Positions 52,790 through 61,216 of a stretch of DNA of 64,000 nucleotides are shown one piece after another. Made by a program: the position numbers and the translations under genes. Numbering within the stretch: the first letter of the stretch is position 1; the number at the start of each line of letters is the position of its first letter. The notes beneath the pieces are model-generated. The model saw only the letters and a program-made list of their open reading frames with translations, was not told the origin of the DNA and did no database searches. Source of the DNA: Bradyrhizobium sp. LMTR 3 (GTDB lineage: Bacteria > Pseudomonadota > Alphaproteobacteria > Rhizobiales > Xanthobacteraceae); assembly GCF_001693485.1 (NCBI RefSeq), contig NZ_MAXC01000043.1, forward strand, positions 434,001-498,000, in the 5' to 3' direction.

Positions 52790-53746
52790 TCAGGGAGCGT
52801 CGATTGACCGCAACTGGAAGGTCGGCGTCTGGCCCTTCTTGGAAGGATCCATGAGATAGCCAATCTGGCCTTCCGCTACCCAAAGCTTGTCGCCGACGCG
52901 CGCGACGCCTGTTGGTCCAGCGAAATCCTTGATCGTTTCGATTTGGGCCCGATCCCCCACGATCGTGACCTTAGAAAGCGGACCGGTGCCTTCAACCATC
53001 ACGAATCCGGTCTTGTCTGCCCTAAGACCGTCCGGGAACTTGATTGGGCGGGACGTCTCAAGCTTCGTGACGGCACCAGCGACTCCCGATTTGGATTCGA
53101 TGCGGAAGAGTTCGCCGCTTTGGAAGGTGTTGACGTACAAAGCGCCATCCGGTCCGAACGCAATCCCATCAAGCCCCCCTTTCAGCTTCGCGTCCTGGGC
53201 CCAGATGTCGAGCTCGGAAGACCCTTTCTTCAGGCGAAGGATCTGCGGCTGCAGAGTATTCGTGACGTAGAGCGCGCCGTCCGGCCCAATCGCGAGATCG
53301 TTGCAGAGCGAAGGTTTCGCGGGCAATTGCGCGCTGATTTTTCCCTCGCCGGTTTTGAGGTCAAATCCCTTAACGAACGAGCCTTCGATCGTGTTTGGAC
53401 CTTTGACGCCGAGTGGGGTGGCATCGTTCGAACATACCCAAAGAAGCCCTGACGTCTCGTCGGCGAGAACGCCGAACGTCGATCGCGTATCGAATGTCCC
53501 CTGCTTGATCCAGGCTTCGGCCTCGGAGGCGCCCGGCTTGACGCGCGCGATTCCGCCGTTCGTCAAGCTGGTGGCAAAGAGCGTTCCATCCGTTGTCGCT
53601 GCCAGACTTTCCGGGAACGGCGATCCCGATAGGATCACGGTCTGCGATCGGGCCTCACTCGCAACCGAGGCCGCGACTAGGCCTACCACCGCTGCGATGA
53701 CCAGGTGGGACAGGTTTTGAAATAGGTCTGATTTGTTAGCGTACAT
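52790..53746 (-). CDS. SMP-30/gluconolactonase-like beta-propeller protein, exported
   Basis: A 318-aa secreted protein: signal peptide (HLVIAAVVGLVAASVASEARS), then a six-bladed propeller of SMP-30/NHL type (repeated GPDGALYV, DGLRADKTG). It may hydrolyse lactones or bind a ligand in the periplasm; catalytic metal ligands are not certain. ATG 53746 is preceded by GGAGG. It may be the last gene of a minus-strand run with the Mo hydroxylase genes. Its C-terminus is complete. Confidence 0.78.
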   Translation of the reverse strand: MYANKSDLFQNLSHLVIAAVVGLVAASVASEARSQTVILSGSPFPESLAATTDGTLFATSLTNGGIARVKPGASEAEAWIKQGTFDTRSTFGVLADETSGLLWVCSNDATPLGVKGPNTIEGSFVKGFDLKTGEGKISAQLPAKPSLCNDLAIGPDGALYVTNTLQPQILRLKKGSSELDIWAQDAKLKGGLDGIAFGPDGALYVNTFQSGELFRIESKSGVAGAVTKLETSRPIKFPDGLRADKTGFVMVEGTGPLSKVTIVGDRAQIETIKDFAGPTGVARVGDKLWVAEGQIGYLMDPSKKGQTPTFQLRSIDAP

Positions 53747-53884
53747 GCGTTCCTCCAAGCTGATTATGTGGTCGACGTCACTTCTGAGGGATGTTGAGTC
53801 ACTCAACCCAAGATTTTCGGCTTGCGTGAGGGAAGACGGTGGTGCTCGGGCAAGCACCGCAAGTGGGCGATAGAGCTCAACCCA

Positions 53885-56134
53885 TCAAGCGAAATTGATG
53901 CTCTTGTTTAGAGGCAATTCGCGTACCCGTTTTCCGGTAAGAGCAAAGATCGCATTGGCGAGAGCCGGCGCCGCCGGCGGGACCGGAGGTTCACCAATTC
54001 CTCGAACGTCCCCACCAAGCTGCAATCCCTTGACGATGATTTCGGGTGCTTGATGGAATCTCATGGCCTCGAACAGATGAAAATTGGTCTGGACCGGCGC
54101 AAAGTTTTCGTAGGTCAGCTCGCAGTTCATGGCATGGCCCAAGGCCCAGATGATGCCTCCCCGCACCTGCGCTTCGAAGTTGACCGGGTCCAGAATGCGT
54201 CCCACATCGCAAACGGCATACACCTTGTCGATCTTGATGCCTTGCGGCGCGTAGCTTACTTCGACGACTTGAGCCATTGGCACGCCGAAGGACAAAGTCA
54301 GCGCCACGCCGCGAGCTCGTCGATCATCGATTCGCGAGCCTTTCCAGGCGGAAATATCACGCAAAGTATGCAGCACCTTCTTGGAAGGCTCATGATTGCA
54401 GAGACGAATGAGCTCTGCCATCGGATCCGCGCCCGCGGCATGGATCAACTCGTCCAGGAAGGAAGCATGGTGGAAGCCATTGGCGGACGCTCCAACCGAT
54501 CGCCACGGGCTGACTGGCACCATTTCCTTCGCCTTATAACCCGTCACACGAAAGTTAGGTATTGCGAAAGGTTGGTCCCAAATACCGTTGACGCTTGAAA
54601 CATCGGGACCGGGAGGAATGGGCGCCTGCAACCGATTGAACCAGGAGGCGCCCATCGATTGTCCGGCCACATCAATGCTCATGCTCTCGACCATGCCATC
54701 GCGAACGGTTCCCTTGGCGCGCGAGAGCTGAATCGGGCGCGGATAGTCGTGCGCCATGTTCTCTTCACGGCTCCAGGTCATCTTGACCGGCACGCCTTCC
54801 ATGGCCATCGCGAGTTCGATCGCCTGCAACGCATAGGTGTCATCGAGCCGTGCCCCGAAGCTGCCGCCCATCGACTGAACATGCAGATAGACCTTCTCTT
54901 CCGGCAGTCGCGTCAGCTTTGCCGCATGCCCCTGGAGGAAGACCGGGATCTGCGTTCCCGTCCAGATGTCGAGCCGTTCCTTCGTGTAGAGTACGACCGC
55001 ATTCATGGGCTCCAGCGGCGCATGGGCCAGGTAGGGAGTCCGATACTCCGCCTCGATCGGTTTGGACGAGCCGGCTAAAGCCTTCTCGACATCACCGTCG
55101 TTGCGAAGCCGGCTGTCCTGCTGGTCTTTGGAGAATGAATTCTCCAGCACCTTCCACATTCCAGCCGAGTCGGCTGGATAAGGAGGATCATTCCATTCGA
55201 TCTTGATGGCGGCTGCGGCCTGAAAGGCTCTCCAGGTGTTATCGGCAATGACGCCCACGCCGTCTTTGATGAGGACGATCTTTTTGACGCCTCTCATCTT
55301 CTCCGCGCTGGAGGCATCGTATCGTTTAATCGTGCCACCCATGCCGGGGTTAGCGCGGACGGTCGCGTACACGACCCGGTCCGGACGAATATCGATGCCG
55401 TACTGTTGGGTACCTGTGGACTTGGCGACGATATCGATCCGACGCATCTTCTTGCCGATGTAGCGCCACTCCTGTTCCGGCCGGAGCGTGACATCCGTAA
55501 CGGGTGCAAGCTGCGCTGTCTCAACGGCCAGTTCCGCGTAAGTAAGGGATTTGCCATCGGGCAAGATCACCTGACCATCCTTGGTCTTCAGTTGCGACCG
55601 GGACACTCCCGACCTTCTGGCCGCCGCCTCCTTCAAAGTCTCGCGCGCGACCGCGCCCGCCATGCGGAGTTTTTGATAGCCGTCGGGTACGGTGGACGAG
55701 CCCCCCGTGATCTGCATACCGAGAACGCGGCTCAACACTTCGCCGCCTCCCCGCGCCGCACGCGCCATCATGCCATCGTCGATCGTAGAGAACGGCAGGC
55801 TGTCGTCCATCACCCGGCTGTTGAAATAGGCCGGACTTGGCGGACCGGGATCGATGCGAACCTTGTGCGGATCCACGTCGAGCTCTTCAGCAATCAGATG
55901 AGCCTGGATGGAATATGAGCCTTGGCCCTTGTCGGCGCGCGGAGTGATGAGCGTGACGCCCTTTGCGTCGACGCGGACGTAGGGCGTGATCGCGGCTTCC
56001 CCCGCCTTGAGGTCCTTGAGCAGCGGATTGGGAGGATCCTGGCGCAGTCGGTAATAGCCGAACGCGACGCCGCCGGCGATCGCAGCGGAGCCAATCAGGA
56101 ACGTGCGTCTTGCAATTGTCTTGAGCCGAGCCAC
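53885..56134 (-). CDS. Molybdopterin-binding subunit, second Mo hydroxylase
   Basis: A 749-aa large subunit of a xanthine-dehydrogenase-family hydroxylase. A Tat signal (ARRTFLIGSAAIAGG) predicts export. Motifs near the start (DKGQGSYSIQAHLIAEEL) and the end (GDVRGIGEPPVPPAAPALANA) match IorB-type proteins; in the latter GE is the site of the conserved catalytic Glu. The start is GTG at 56134, one base after the stop of the 2Fe-2S gene. Distinct from the enzyme at 9670, and lacking a cytochrome gene nearby. Confidence 0.87.
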   Translation of the reverse strand: MARLKTIARRTFLIGSAAIAGGVAFGYYRLRQDPPNPLLKDLKAGEAAITPYVRVDAKGVTLITPRADKGQGSYSIQAHLIAEELDVDPHKVRIDPGPPSPAYFNSRVMDDSLPFSTIDDGMMARAARGGGEVLSRVLGMQITGGSSTVPDGYQKLRMAGAVARETLKEAAARRSGVSRSQLKTKDGQVILPDGKSLTYAELAVETAQLAPVTDVTLRPEQEWRYIGKKMRRIDIVAKSTGTQQYGIDIRPDRVVYATVRANPGMGGTIKRYDASSAEKMRGVKKIVLIKDGVGVIADNTWRAFQAAAAIKIEWNDPPYPADSAGMWKVLENSFSKDQQDSRLRNDGDVEKALAGSSKPIEAEYRTPYLAHAPLEPMNAVVLYTKERLDIWTGTQIPVFLQGHAAKLTRLPEEKVYLHVQSMGGSFGARLDDTYALQAIELAMAMEGVPVKMTWSREENMAHDYPRPIQLSRAKGTVRDGMVESMSIDVAGQSMGASWFNRLQAPIPPGPDVSSVNGIWDQPFAIPNFRVTGYKAKEMVPVSPWRSVGASANGFHHASFLDELIHAAGADPMAELIRLCNHEPSKKVLHTLRDISAWKGSRIDDRRARGVALTLSFGVPMAQVVEVSYAPQGIKIDKVYAVCDVGRILDPVNFEAQVRGGIIWALGHAMNCELTYENFAPVQTNFHLFEAMRFHQAPEIIVKGLQLGGDVRGIGEPPVPPAAPALANAIFALTGKRVRELPLNKSINFA

Positions 56135-56135
56135 G

Positions 56136-56594
56136 CTATTTCCCCTTCATCATCTGGGCTGCAGTTTTGACGGCGCTGTGGATGCGCGTGTAAGTCCCGC
56201 ATCGACAAAGATTTCCGTCCATGGCTTCGGCGATTTCGGCGTCCGAAGGATCGGGGGTTTTAGACAGCAGCGCCGCTGCGGCCATCATTTGGCCGGACTG
56301 ACAATAGCCGCACTGCGCGACCTGGTGCTCGATCCAGGCCTGCTGAACCACATGCAGGTTTGCCGGAGTCCCCAGGCCCTCGATTGTCGTGATGCTGCCG
56401 CGGACCTCGCCAGCGTTGATCGAGCAGGAGCGAACCGCGGTACCGTCGATATGAACGGTGCACGCACCGCAAAGGCCCGCACCGCAACCGTACTTCGGTC
56501 CCGAGATACCAAGCTCGTCCCGCAGCACCCAAAGGAGCGGCATTTCCGGTTCGACATCCAGATCGTAGCGCTTACTGTTGACGGTCAATTGCAT
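56136..56594 (-). CDS. 2Fe-2S subunit, second Mo hydroxylase
   Basis: A 152-aa small subunit. First cluster motif CGAGLCGAC plus a later Cys; second cluster CGYC and CRCG. It starts MQLTVNSKRYDLDVEPEM with AGGAG 5-8 bp upstream. It is directly followed by the large subunit gene, the two forming a coupled pair. Confidence 0.9.
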   Translation of the reverse strand: MQLTVNSKRYDLDVEPEMPLLWVLRDELGISGPKYGCGAGLCGACTVHIDGTAVRSCSINAGEVRGSITTIEGLGTPANLHVVQQAWIEHQVAQCGYCQSGQMMAAAALLSKTPDPSDAEIAEAMDGNLCRCGTYTRIHSAVKTAAQMMKGK

Positions 56595-56680
56595 TGCGAA
56601 GCTCCTGTAGTTGCGAACAACGGCGCCAGCCCGCCTGCCAAGTCGATCAGAAGGCCCCGCAGGCGGCAGCGGCGGAATAG

Positions 56681-57160
56681 TCAGAGCCAGCGGCGAACCT
56701 CGGCCTTGTAGCGGCGGTAGTCGTCGCCGAACTTCGCTTCGAGATAGCGCTCCTCGCGGGCGATCACCTGCGTCTGGATCGCGATCAGCACCAACGGGAG
56801 CAAGGCGAAGGCGATCGGCCCGTCGAAGCCGATCGCAAGGCCGGCATAGTTAAGCGCCATTCCGAGATACATGGGATTGCGGGTCCACCGATAAGGGCCG
56901 GTCGTTGCGATGAGGGTCGTTGGCTGCGACGGTGGAACGTTGGTGCCCAGCCGCCGGAACAGCCCCGCCGCCGCAAGCATCATCGCCGCGCCGGCAACGA
57001 ACAGCAGCGCGCCGGTCGCGACCAGCAACCGCCCGTCGATGCCGAAAGAGCGCAGAGTGACGAACCGCTCCGCCGCCAGCCCCAACAGCAGCGCTCCCAG
57101 ATAGACGAAGGGCGGGGGGAAGCGCACACCCGCGCTGTCCGGTTCGACCGGCATGCTCAT
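56681..57160 (-). CDS. Isoprenylcysteine carboxylmethyltransferase family protein
   Basis: A 159-aa integral membrane methyltransferase with about four helices. The SAM-binding C-terminal motif is visible: GPYRWTRNPMYLGMAL, then EERYLEAKFGDDYRRYK. Bacterial members methylate unknown lipophilic thiols or acids. It lies between the oxidoreductase copy B and the 2Fe-2S gene on the same strand, 15 bp after the oxidoreductase stop, so it may be part of one operon. Confidence 0.85.
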   Translation of the reverse strand: MSMPVEPDSAGVRFPPPFVYLGALLLGLAAERFVTLRSFGIDGRLLVATGALLFVAGAAMMLAAAGLFRRLGTNVPPSQPTTLIATTGPYRWTRNPMYLGMALNYAGLAIGFDGPIAFALLPLVLIAIQTQVIAREERYLEAKFGDDYRRYKAEVRRWL

Positions 57161-57175
57161 CTCCCATCTGCGGTC

Positions 57176-58069
57176 TCAAACCACCATCGACTGCTGGGCG
57201 AAGATACCCGCCATCGCGCCCTGCGATGATGCCTGGGTGACCGAGGGCAAGAAGACCGTGGTGAGGTCGCCGGCGGCGTAGATGCCGGGCATGCTGGTTT
57301 GGCGGCGCTCGTCGACCTTCAAGGCGATGCCGCCGGGCGTATCCACCGTGGCGAGGCCCAGTGATTCATGCAGGCTTGCGGACGGCTTGTTGCGCGGATG
57401 CGCGAACAGGATGTCGACCGCGACATTGGGGCCGGTATCGAGCTTGACGGTGGCGTTATGGCCCCCATGATGGGCGATCCCGGTGATCCGGCCGTCGACG
57501 ACAGGTATGCTTCGGCGCGCCAGATCGGCCCGGATATCGGGCGGAATGTCGTGACCATCGGCGAAGAGCGTCAACTTGTCGGTCCAATCGTGGAACAGCC
57601 TGGCCTGATTGTGCGACTGCGGGCCGGACCAGACGAGGCCCCAATGCTGGCCGGCGACTTCAAAGCCGTCGCAATACGGGCAGGGCACGATGGACGTGCC
57701 CCAGCTTTCGGCAAAACCCGGAACGTTAGGCATCTGGTCCACGATGCCATAGCTCAGGATCAGGCGGCGCGCCCCAAAGCTTTCGCCATCGCCAGTGAGG
57801 ACGGAGAATTTGTCGATGTTGCCGGAGATGCTGTCGGCCCGGGCATTGACCAGCCTGACCGTGGGATAACGCGCCAGCTGCCGGCGCGCCTCGGCCAGGA
57901 TGTCCAGCGGCGGCTTGTGATCGTGGCCGAGCAGTCCATGCGAGTGGCCGGCGAAGCGGTTGCGCGGCAGGCCGGTATCGAGAACGGTGACCTTGCGGCG
58001 TGCACGGCCGAGCTGCAGGGCGCCGGCGAGACCGGCAAAGCTGCCGCCGATGATGATGACGTCATCCAT
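57176..58069 (-). CDS. NAD(P)/FAD oxidoreductase, thioredoxin-reductase-like (copy B)
   Basis: A 297-aa flavoprotein with the same features as copy A: IIIGGSFAGLAGALQLGRA for FAD and CPYC in VPCPYCDGFE as dithiol. It starts at MDDVIII and has no signal-like leader, so it should be cytoplasmic. Differences from copy A are scattered substitutions. Divergent from TetR copy B and followed by the ICMT-like gene. Confidence 0.87.
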   Translation of the reverse strand: MDDVIIIGGSFAGLAGALQLGRARRKVTVLDTGLPRNRFAGHSHGLLGHDHKPPLDILAEARRQLARYPTVRLVNARADSISGNIDKFSVLTGDGESFGARRLILSYGIVDQMPNVPGFAESWGTSIVPCPYCDGFEVAGQHWGLVWSGPQSHNQARLFHDWTDKLTLFADGHDIPPDIRADLARRSIPVVDGRITGIAHHGGHNATVKLDTGPNVAVDILFAHPRNKPSASLHESLGLATVDTPGGIALKVDERRQTSMPGIYAAGDLTTVFLPSVTQASSQGAMAGIFAQQSMVV

Positions 58070-58123
58070 GGTGATGGGCTCCGTTGGAGGATAGGTTGCA
58101 ACCTACCCGGCTTGCACATTTCA

Positions 58124-58180
58124 GATACTTCATGGTATCATAATGCAAGAATTGAGATACTGTCAAGTACTGGAATTGTC
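58124..58180. promoter_or_regulatory. TetR operator/promoter region, copy B
   Basis: GATAC at 58124 and GTATC at 58135, then GAGATACTGTCAAGTACT before the GTG start at 58181. The dyad spacing is the same as in copy A, where flanking DNA of the leader differs; this conservation is the argument for an operator. Confidence 0.5.
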
Positions 58181-58864
58181 GTGACTGAAAAAAGCCAGGG
58201 CCGGCGCGGCCGGCCCGCCAACGAGGCGCTTGGCCAAACGATCGTCGACGCCGCGCGCGAACTCTTTTTGGAATTGGGTTTTCAGGCGACGACCTTGGAT
58301 AAGGTTGCCCAGCGAGCGAAGATATCCAAGCTCAGCATCTACAGGCACTTCGAGAACAAGGAGGCGCTGTTCGGCGCGGCCATGGCGGCCGGCTGCCAGC
58401 AGTTGTTTGCACCACAGGCCCTTCTTGAAGGCGACGACCGTTCGGTCGAAGATCAGCTCATGGCGGTGGGATCATTACTGCTTCGCACGCTGTTGAGACC
58501 GGACGTCCGCAGTGTCGAAGCCATGGTCATGGCCGACAAGACCAGTCAAACCGCGTTAAGCAAGCTTCATTTCGAAGCCGGCCCCGCCCATGTCATCGCC
58601 CAGATCGAGGCCCTGTTGCGTCAGTTGCACGCGAAGGCGGTTCTGAACGTGCCCGATCCTCTCCGGTCCGCCCGCTTGTTTGCCGCGCTTTTCAAGGGAT
58701 CCGATCTCGTGATGATCGCACGCTTCGATCAGGCGAGAGCAGAGGACGACCACGAAATCGAATCCTATTGCCGGTCGGCCGTCGCCATGTTCATCGCCGC
58801 GCACGGCGGCAACGACCACGCGGGCGGATATTTGCCGGCGCCAAGGTCAAAAGACAAAATTTGA
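58181..58864 (+). CDS. TetR/AcrR family regulator (copy B)
   Basis: A 227-aa regulator with the same HTH as copy A (KISKLSIYRHFENKEALF) and scattered changes in the ligand domain. It is divergent from oxidoreductase copy B and likely controls it, perhaps with the ICMT, Mo hydroxylase and SMP-30 genes downstream. Since the HTH is almost unchanged, the two regulators should recognise each other's operators. Confidence 0.87.
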   Translation: MTEKSQGRRGRPANEALGQTIVDAARELFLELGFQATTLDKVAQRAKISKLSIYRHFENKEALFGAAMAAGCQQLFAPQALLEGDDRSVEDQLMAVGSLLLRTLLRPDVRSVEAMVMADKTSQTALSKLHFEAGPAHVIAQIEALLRQLHAKAVLNVPDPLRSARLFAALFKGSDLVMIARFDQARAEDDHEIESYCRSAVAMFIAAHGGNDHAGGYLPAPRSKDKI

Positions 58865-58906
58865 ATCGTGCGTGACCGATGTTGTCAAAATAGCCGGGAC
58901 CGGTTT

Positions 58907-59131
58907 GAAATCATGGAGGCTGAAGAGCTTTCGATTGGCAACAAGATCGCGGATAAATACGCTTGTTGAACTATCGGTTGCGATACCAGTCCGCACGATG
59001 ATTCCCGCGCGCCAACCCGCTCTTGTCAGTTGGGGAAATAGCTCCGCAAATAATGCGTATGTGTTCACGTCGTCGGCCCCGCTCAGCGGGAATCGATCTG
59101 TCTTGCGTACAAGCACGCTGGCGACTTCGGA
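58907..59131 (-). pseudogene. Eco57I-type DNA methylase fragment
   Basis: About 75 codons: VLVRKTDRFPLSG, then NTYALFAELFPQL, GIIVRTGIATD and FSLHDF, a run found in large Eco57I/type IIL restriction-modification enzymes. Both ends are missing, and its downstream end is cut by repeat B. It is a remnant of a restriction system. Confidence 0.55.
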
Positions 59132-59266
59132 CGCGCGTTTCGGCATTACGGTGACAGTGCACAAAACATCCCATCAAGCGGAAGCGGCGAACCCAGCCGG
59201 AGCTCGCGAAGCGGGCTTCTTTAAGTGCCCGCCGAATTCGGCAAATCCGAAACACGCGGCGAAGGC

Positions 59267-59335
59267 TGGTGGGCCGGCAGGACTCGAATCTGCAATCAGT
59301 CATGAGCGGCCAATTCTAACCATTCAAGCCGTGCG
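59267..59335 (-). other. tRNA-like fragment (3' half, CAU-type anticodon loop)
   Basis: Read on the minus strand, the region ends with a T-arm (GCAGATTCGAGTCCTGC), acceptor-like CGGCCCA and CCA. A D-loop-like GGTTAGA and a CTCATGA loop precede it, but the 5' acceptor and anticodon stem do not pair. It looks like a degenerate tRNA piece, possibly an old att site. Confidence 0.5.
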
Positions 59336-59478
59336 CGGGAGGAAAGGTAGCCTTCCAGTTCGCTGATCGCAGCGGCGAGATCAATGGCATCTGGCAACGG
59401 AGAAGGCGCAGCCTCAATGATTGCCAGTTGTTCTTTATCAAGAAATCTGTATTGCCAAACTTGGTTCGCCGGTTTCAT
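59296..59478 (-). CDS. Small hypothetical protein downstream of integrase
   Basis: A 60-aa open frame; the ATG overlaps the integrase stop (ATGA). N-terminal part NQVWQYRFLDKEQLAIIEAA looks protein-like; the last dozen codons coincide with the tRNA-like fragment. Not recognised. Confidence 0.4.
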   Translation of the reverse strand: MKPANQVWQYRFLDKEQLAIIEAAPSPLPDAIDLAAAISELEGYLSSRARLEWLELAAHD

Positions 59479-60769
59479 GACTGCGTCCGGAACGGCACGA
59501 CCGTGTCATCGCTACTGGAAGGCCGCGCACAATAGTCGGCCCAGTCCTTCATCATCCGCTTGCGCAATTCAAAGAACGTTGTGCGCTTATAAGCCGCGAT
59601 CACCTCGTCGCTGACCTTGTGCGCGAGAGCAGCTTCGGCGGCGGGATCGTCATAGCCGTGCTCTGCAGCCCAATCGCGGAACGATGACCGGAAGCCGTGC
59701 GGCACGATTTCGCGGTCGAGCTTCGGATCGATCCAGCTCCGCTCCAGCTCGTTCATCCTGTCGATCACCGCAGCCATCGAGGCGTCACTCAGAGACTTGC
59801 CCTTGGTGTTTGGGAAGATGTACTCGCTGCCATCCTTGATGGCTTCCATGCGATCAAGTACGGCGACCGCCGCCTTGCTCAATGGCACTTTGTGTTCGGC
59901 ATCGCTCTTCATGAGTGCGGCCGGAATGGTCCAGACTGATGTCTGCCGATCGATCTGGTTCCATTTTGCTGCGACTGCGTTGCCGGGCCTTACGGCCGTC
60001 AGGATTTGAAACTCAAGAGCTGCAGCAGCTACACCGTCGCGCTCGCGGAGCTTGGGCATAAAGTTAGGCAATTGCCGATAAGGCAACGCCGGATGATTGC
60101 GGACCTTCCGAACCTTCGAGGTGGCCGGGAGCAGGTTATCGAAATGCCCCTTCCAGCGTGCGGGGTTTTCCCCCTTGAACTCGCCCTTCGCTTTGGCGGC
60201 ATCGATCACCTGCTCGATGCGACTGCGAATGCGGCTCGCCGTTTCGGTCTTGGTCGCCCAGATCGGCTCGATGATCCGCAGGACCAGCGTCGTGTCGATC
60301 GCGCCGATCGGAAGATCGCGAATCGTTTTGCAGTAGTCGTTCTTGGTCGGTTTCCCATTCTGATCAATGCCAAGCAGCGTCATCTGCCATTGATCGGCGT
60401 GCTTGGCGTTTTCCAGCCCGCCCGATTGGCTTTGATGAAGCGCTTGGCAGCCGCCCCGAACGTGATTGCCTTGGCCGCTTCAATGCGCGCGGCGGCTTTC
60501 GCCTCGCGCCTGGCTTGGATCGGGTCTGCGCCATTGCGCCGGACCTTGCGGGCGTCAGTCGCTTTGTCGCGTGCCTCTTCTAGGCTCACATCGCGCAGGG
60601 ACCCGAGGCCATGCCAGCGGGTGCGTCCATGAAGTTTGTATCGAAACAGCCAGCTCTTGGAGCCCCCCTTCGCCACCTGGAGATAAAGGCCGCCGCCATC
60701 AGCATGCATCCCTCGCTTAGATAGATGCTCGACCTTCTTGGCCGTCAGTTTTCCGAATCCTCGCGCCAT
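59475..60769 (-). pseudogene. P4-type tyrosine integrase, frameshifted
   Basis: About 432 codons of a P4/IntS-type integrase. The N-terminal DUF4102-like arm-binding part starts MARGFGKLTAKKVEHLSKRG, ending at GWK. Adding one A to the AAAA run at 60409-60412 restores NAKHADQWQMTLLG and the catalytic part: Arg in TAVRPGNA, HGFRSSFR, LAHKVSDEVI and the Tyr in AAYKRTTFF. Transcribed away from the tRNA-Ser gene 161 bp away, as usual. Either inactive, rescued by slippage, or a sequencing error. Confidence 0.88.
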
Positions 60770-60784
60770 AAATCGGCACCCGGC

Positions 60785-60805
60785 TGCATACACCCTTACA
60801 TACAC
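60785..60805. repeat. Paired TRCATACAC repeats, right end
   Basis: TGCATACAC at 60785 and TACATACAC at 60797, 12 bp apart, between the integrase start and the att core. Same spacing as the pair at 37765. Candidate integrase arm sites. Confidence 0.5.
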
Positions 60806-60930
60806 TTAGGCGTGAGATTTGGCGAGAGAGGATGGAATTGAATGGAACGCCAAATCCAGCACAAGTGGCTAATATTGCAGGTGTTTGTGTCAGGAATTGG
60901 GGTCGGATGAAATTGGCTGGAACGAGATTC

Positions 60931-61020
60931 TGGCGGAGAGAGTGGGATTCGAACCCACGGTACGGTTTCCCGCACACACGCTTTCCAAGCGTGCGCCTTA
61001 AGCCACTCGGCCATCTCTCC
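60931..61020 (-). tRNA. tRNA-Ser(GGA)
   Basis: A 90-nt class II tRNA. The acceptor GGAGAGA pairs with TCTCTCC before the encoded CCA. The anticodon loop is CTTGGAAAG with GGA (reads UCC/UCU). The D-loop contains GAGTGGCTTAAGG, a long variable arm is present, and the T-arm is GTGGGTTCGAATCCCAC. The element beside it uses the 3' end of this gene as att site and keeps the tRNA intact. Confidence 0.97.
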
Positions 61021-61216
61021 GGAGGCCCTCTCTTGAAGGGGCAGCACTGATTTTGCAAGGGAGGCTGGGCGCGGTGGATAAAATTTCCCCAATTCATTGA
61101 ATTTATTCGGCAATTTGGCGCGTTCGGCGTCGGATGATCCGTGCTTTCCGGACCATTGAACCGGAATCCGGCCACGATCGACGACCACAGTGGCAACGCA
61201 ATCGGTGGAGGACGGC

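Larger units (their letters stand above)
57174..58882. repeat. Large direct repeat, copy B (1.7 kb)
   Basis: Second copy of the oxidoreductase/TetR unit, same orientation as 50670-52469. It lacks the leader segment of copy A; at the junction the 14-bp palindrome TAGGTTGCAACCTA (58092-58105) is found instead. Confidence 0.92.
37691..60944. mobile_element. Putative tRNA-Ser integrative mobilisable island, 23.2 kb
   Basis: Bounded by direct 14-bp repeats of the tRNA-Ser(GGA) 3' end, with a P4-type integrase gene next to the tRNA and an AlpA-like regulator at the other end. Inside are a relaxase, oriT, traC and traD, efflux genes, redox genes and many gene fragments. The integrase carries a frameshift and there are no mating-pair genes or coupling protein, so the element is likely a relic that could at best be mobilised in trans. 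Confidence 0.65.

Noticed and set aside
50670..58882. Composite transposon
   Set aside because: The direct repeats carry an oxidoreductase and a regulator, no transposase, and no terminal inverted repeats or target duplication were found.
37915..60769. Complete conjugative element
   Set aside because: No traG/coupling protein, VirB/Trb genes or replication genes were found, only relaxase, oriT, traC and traD.
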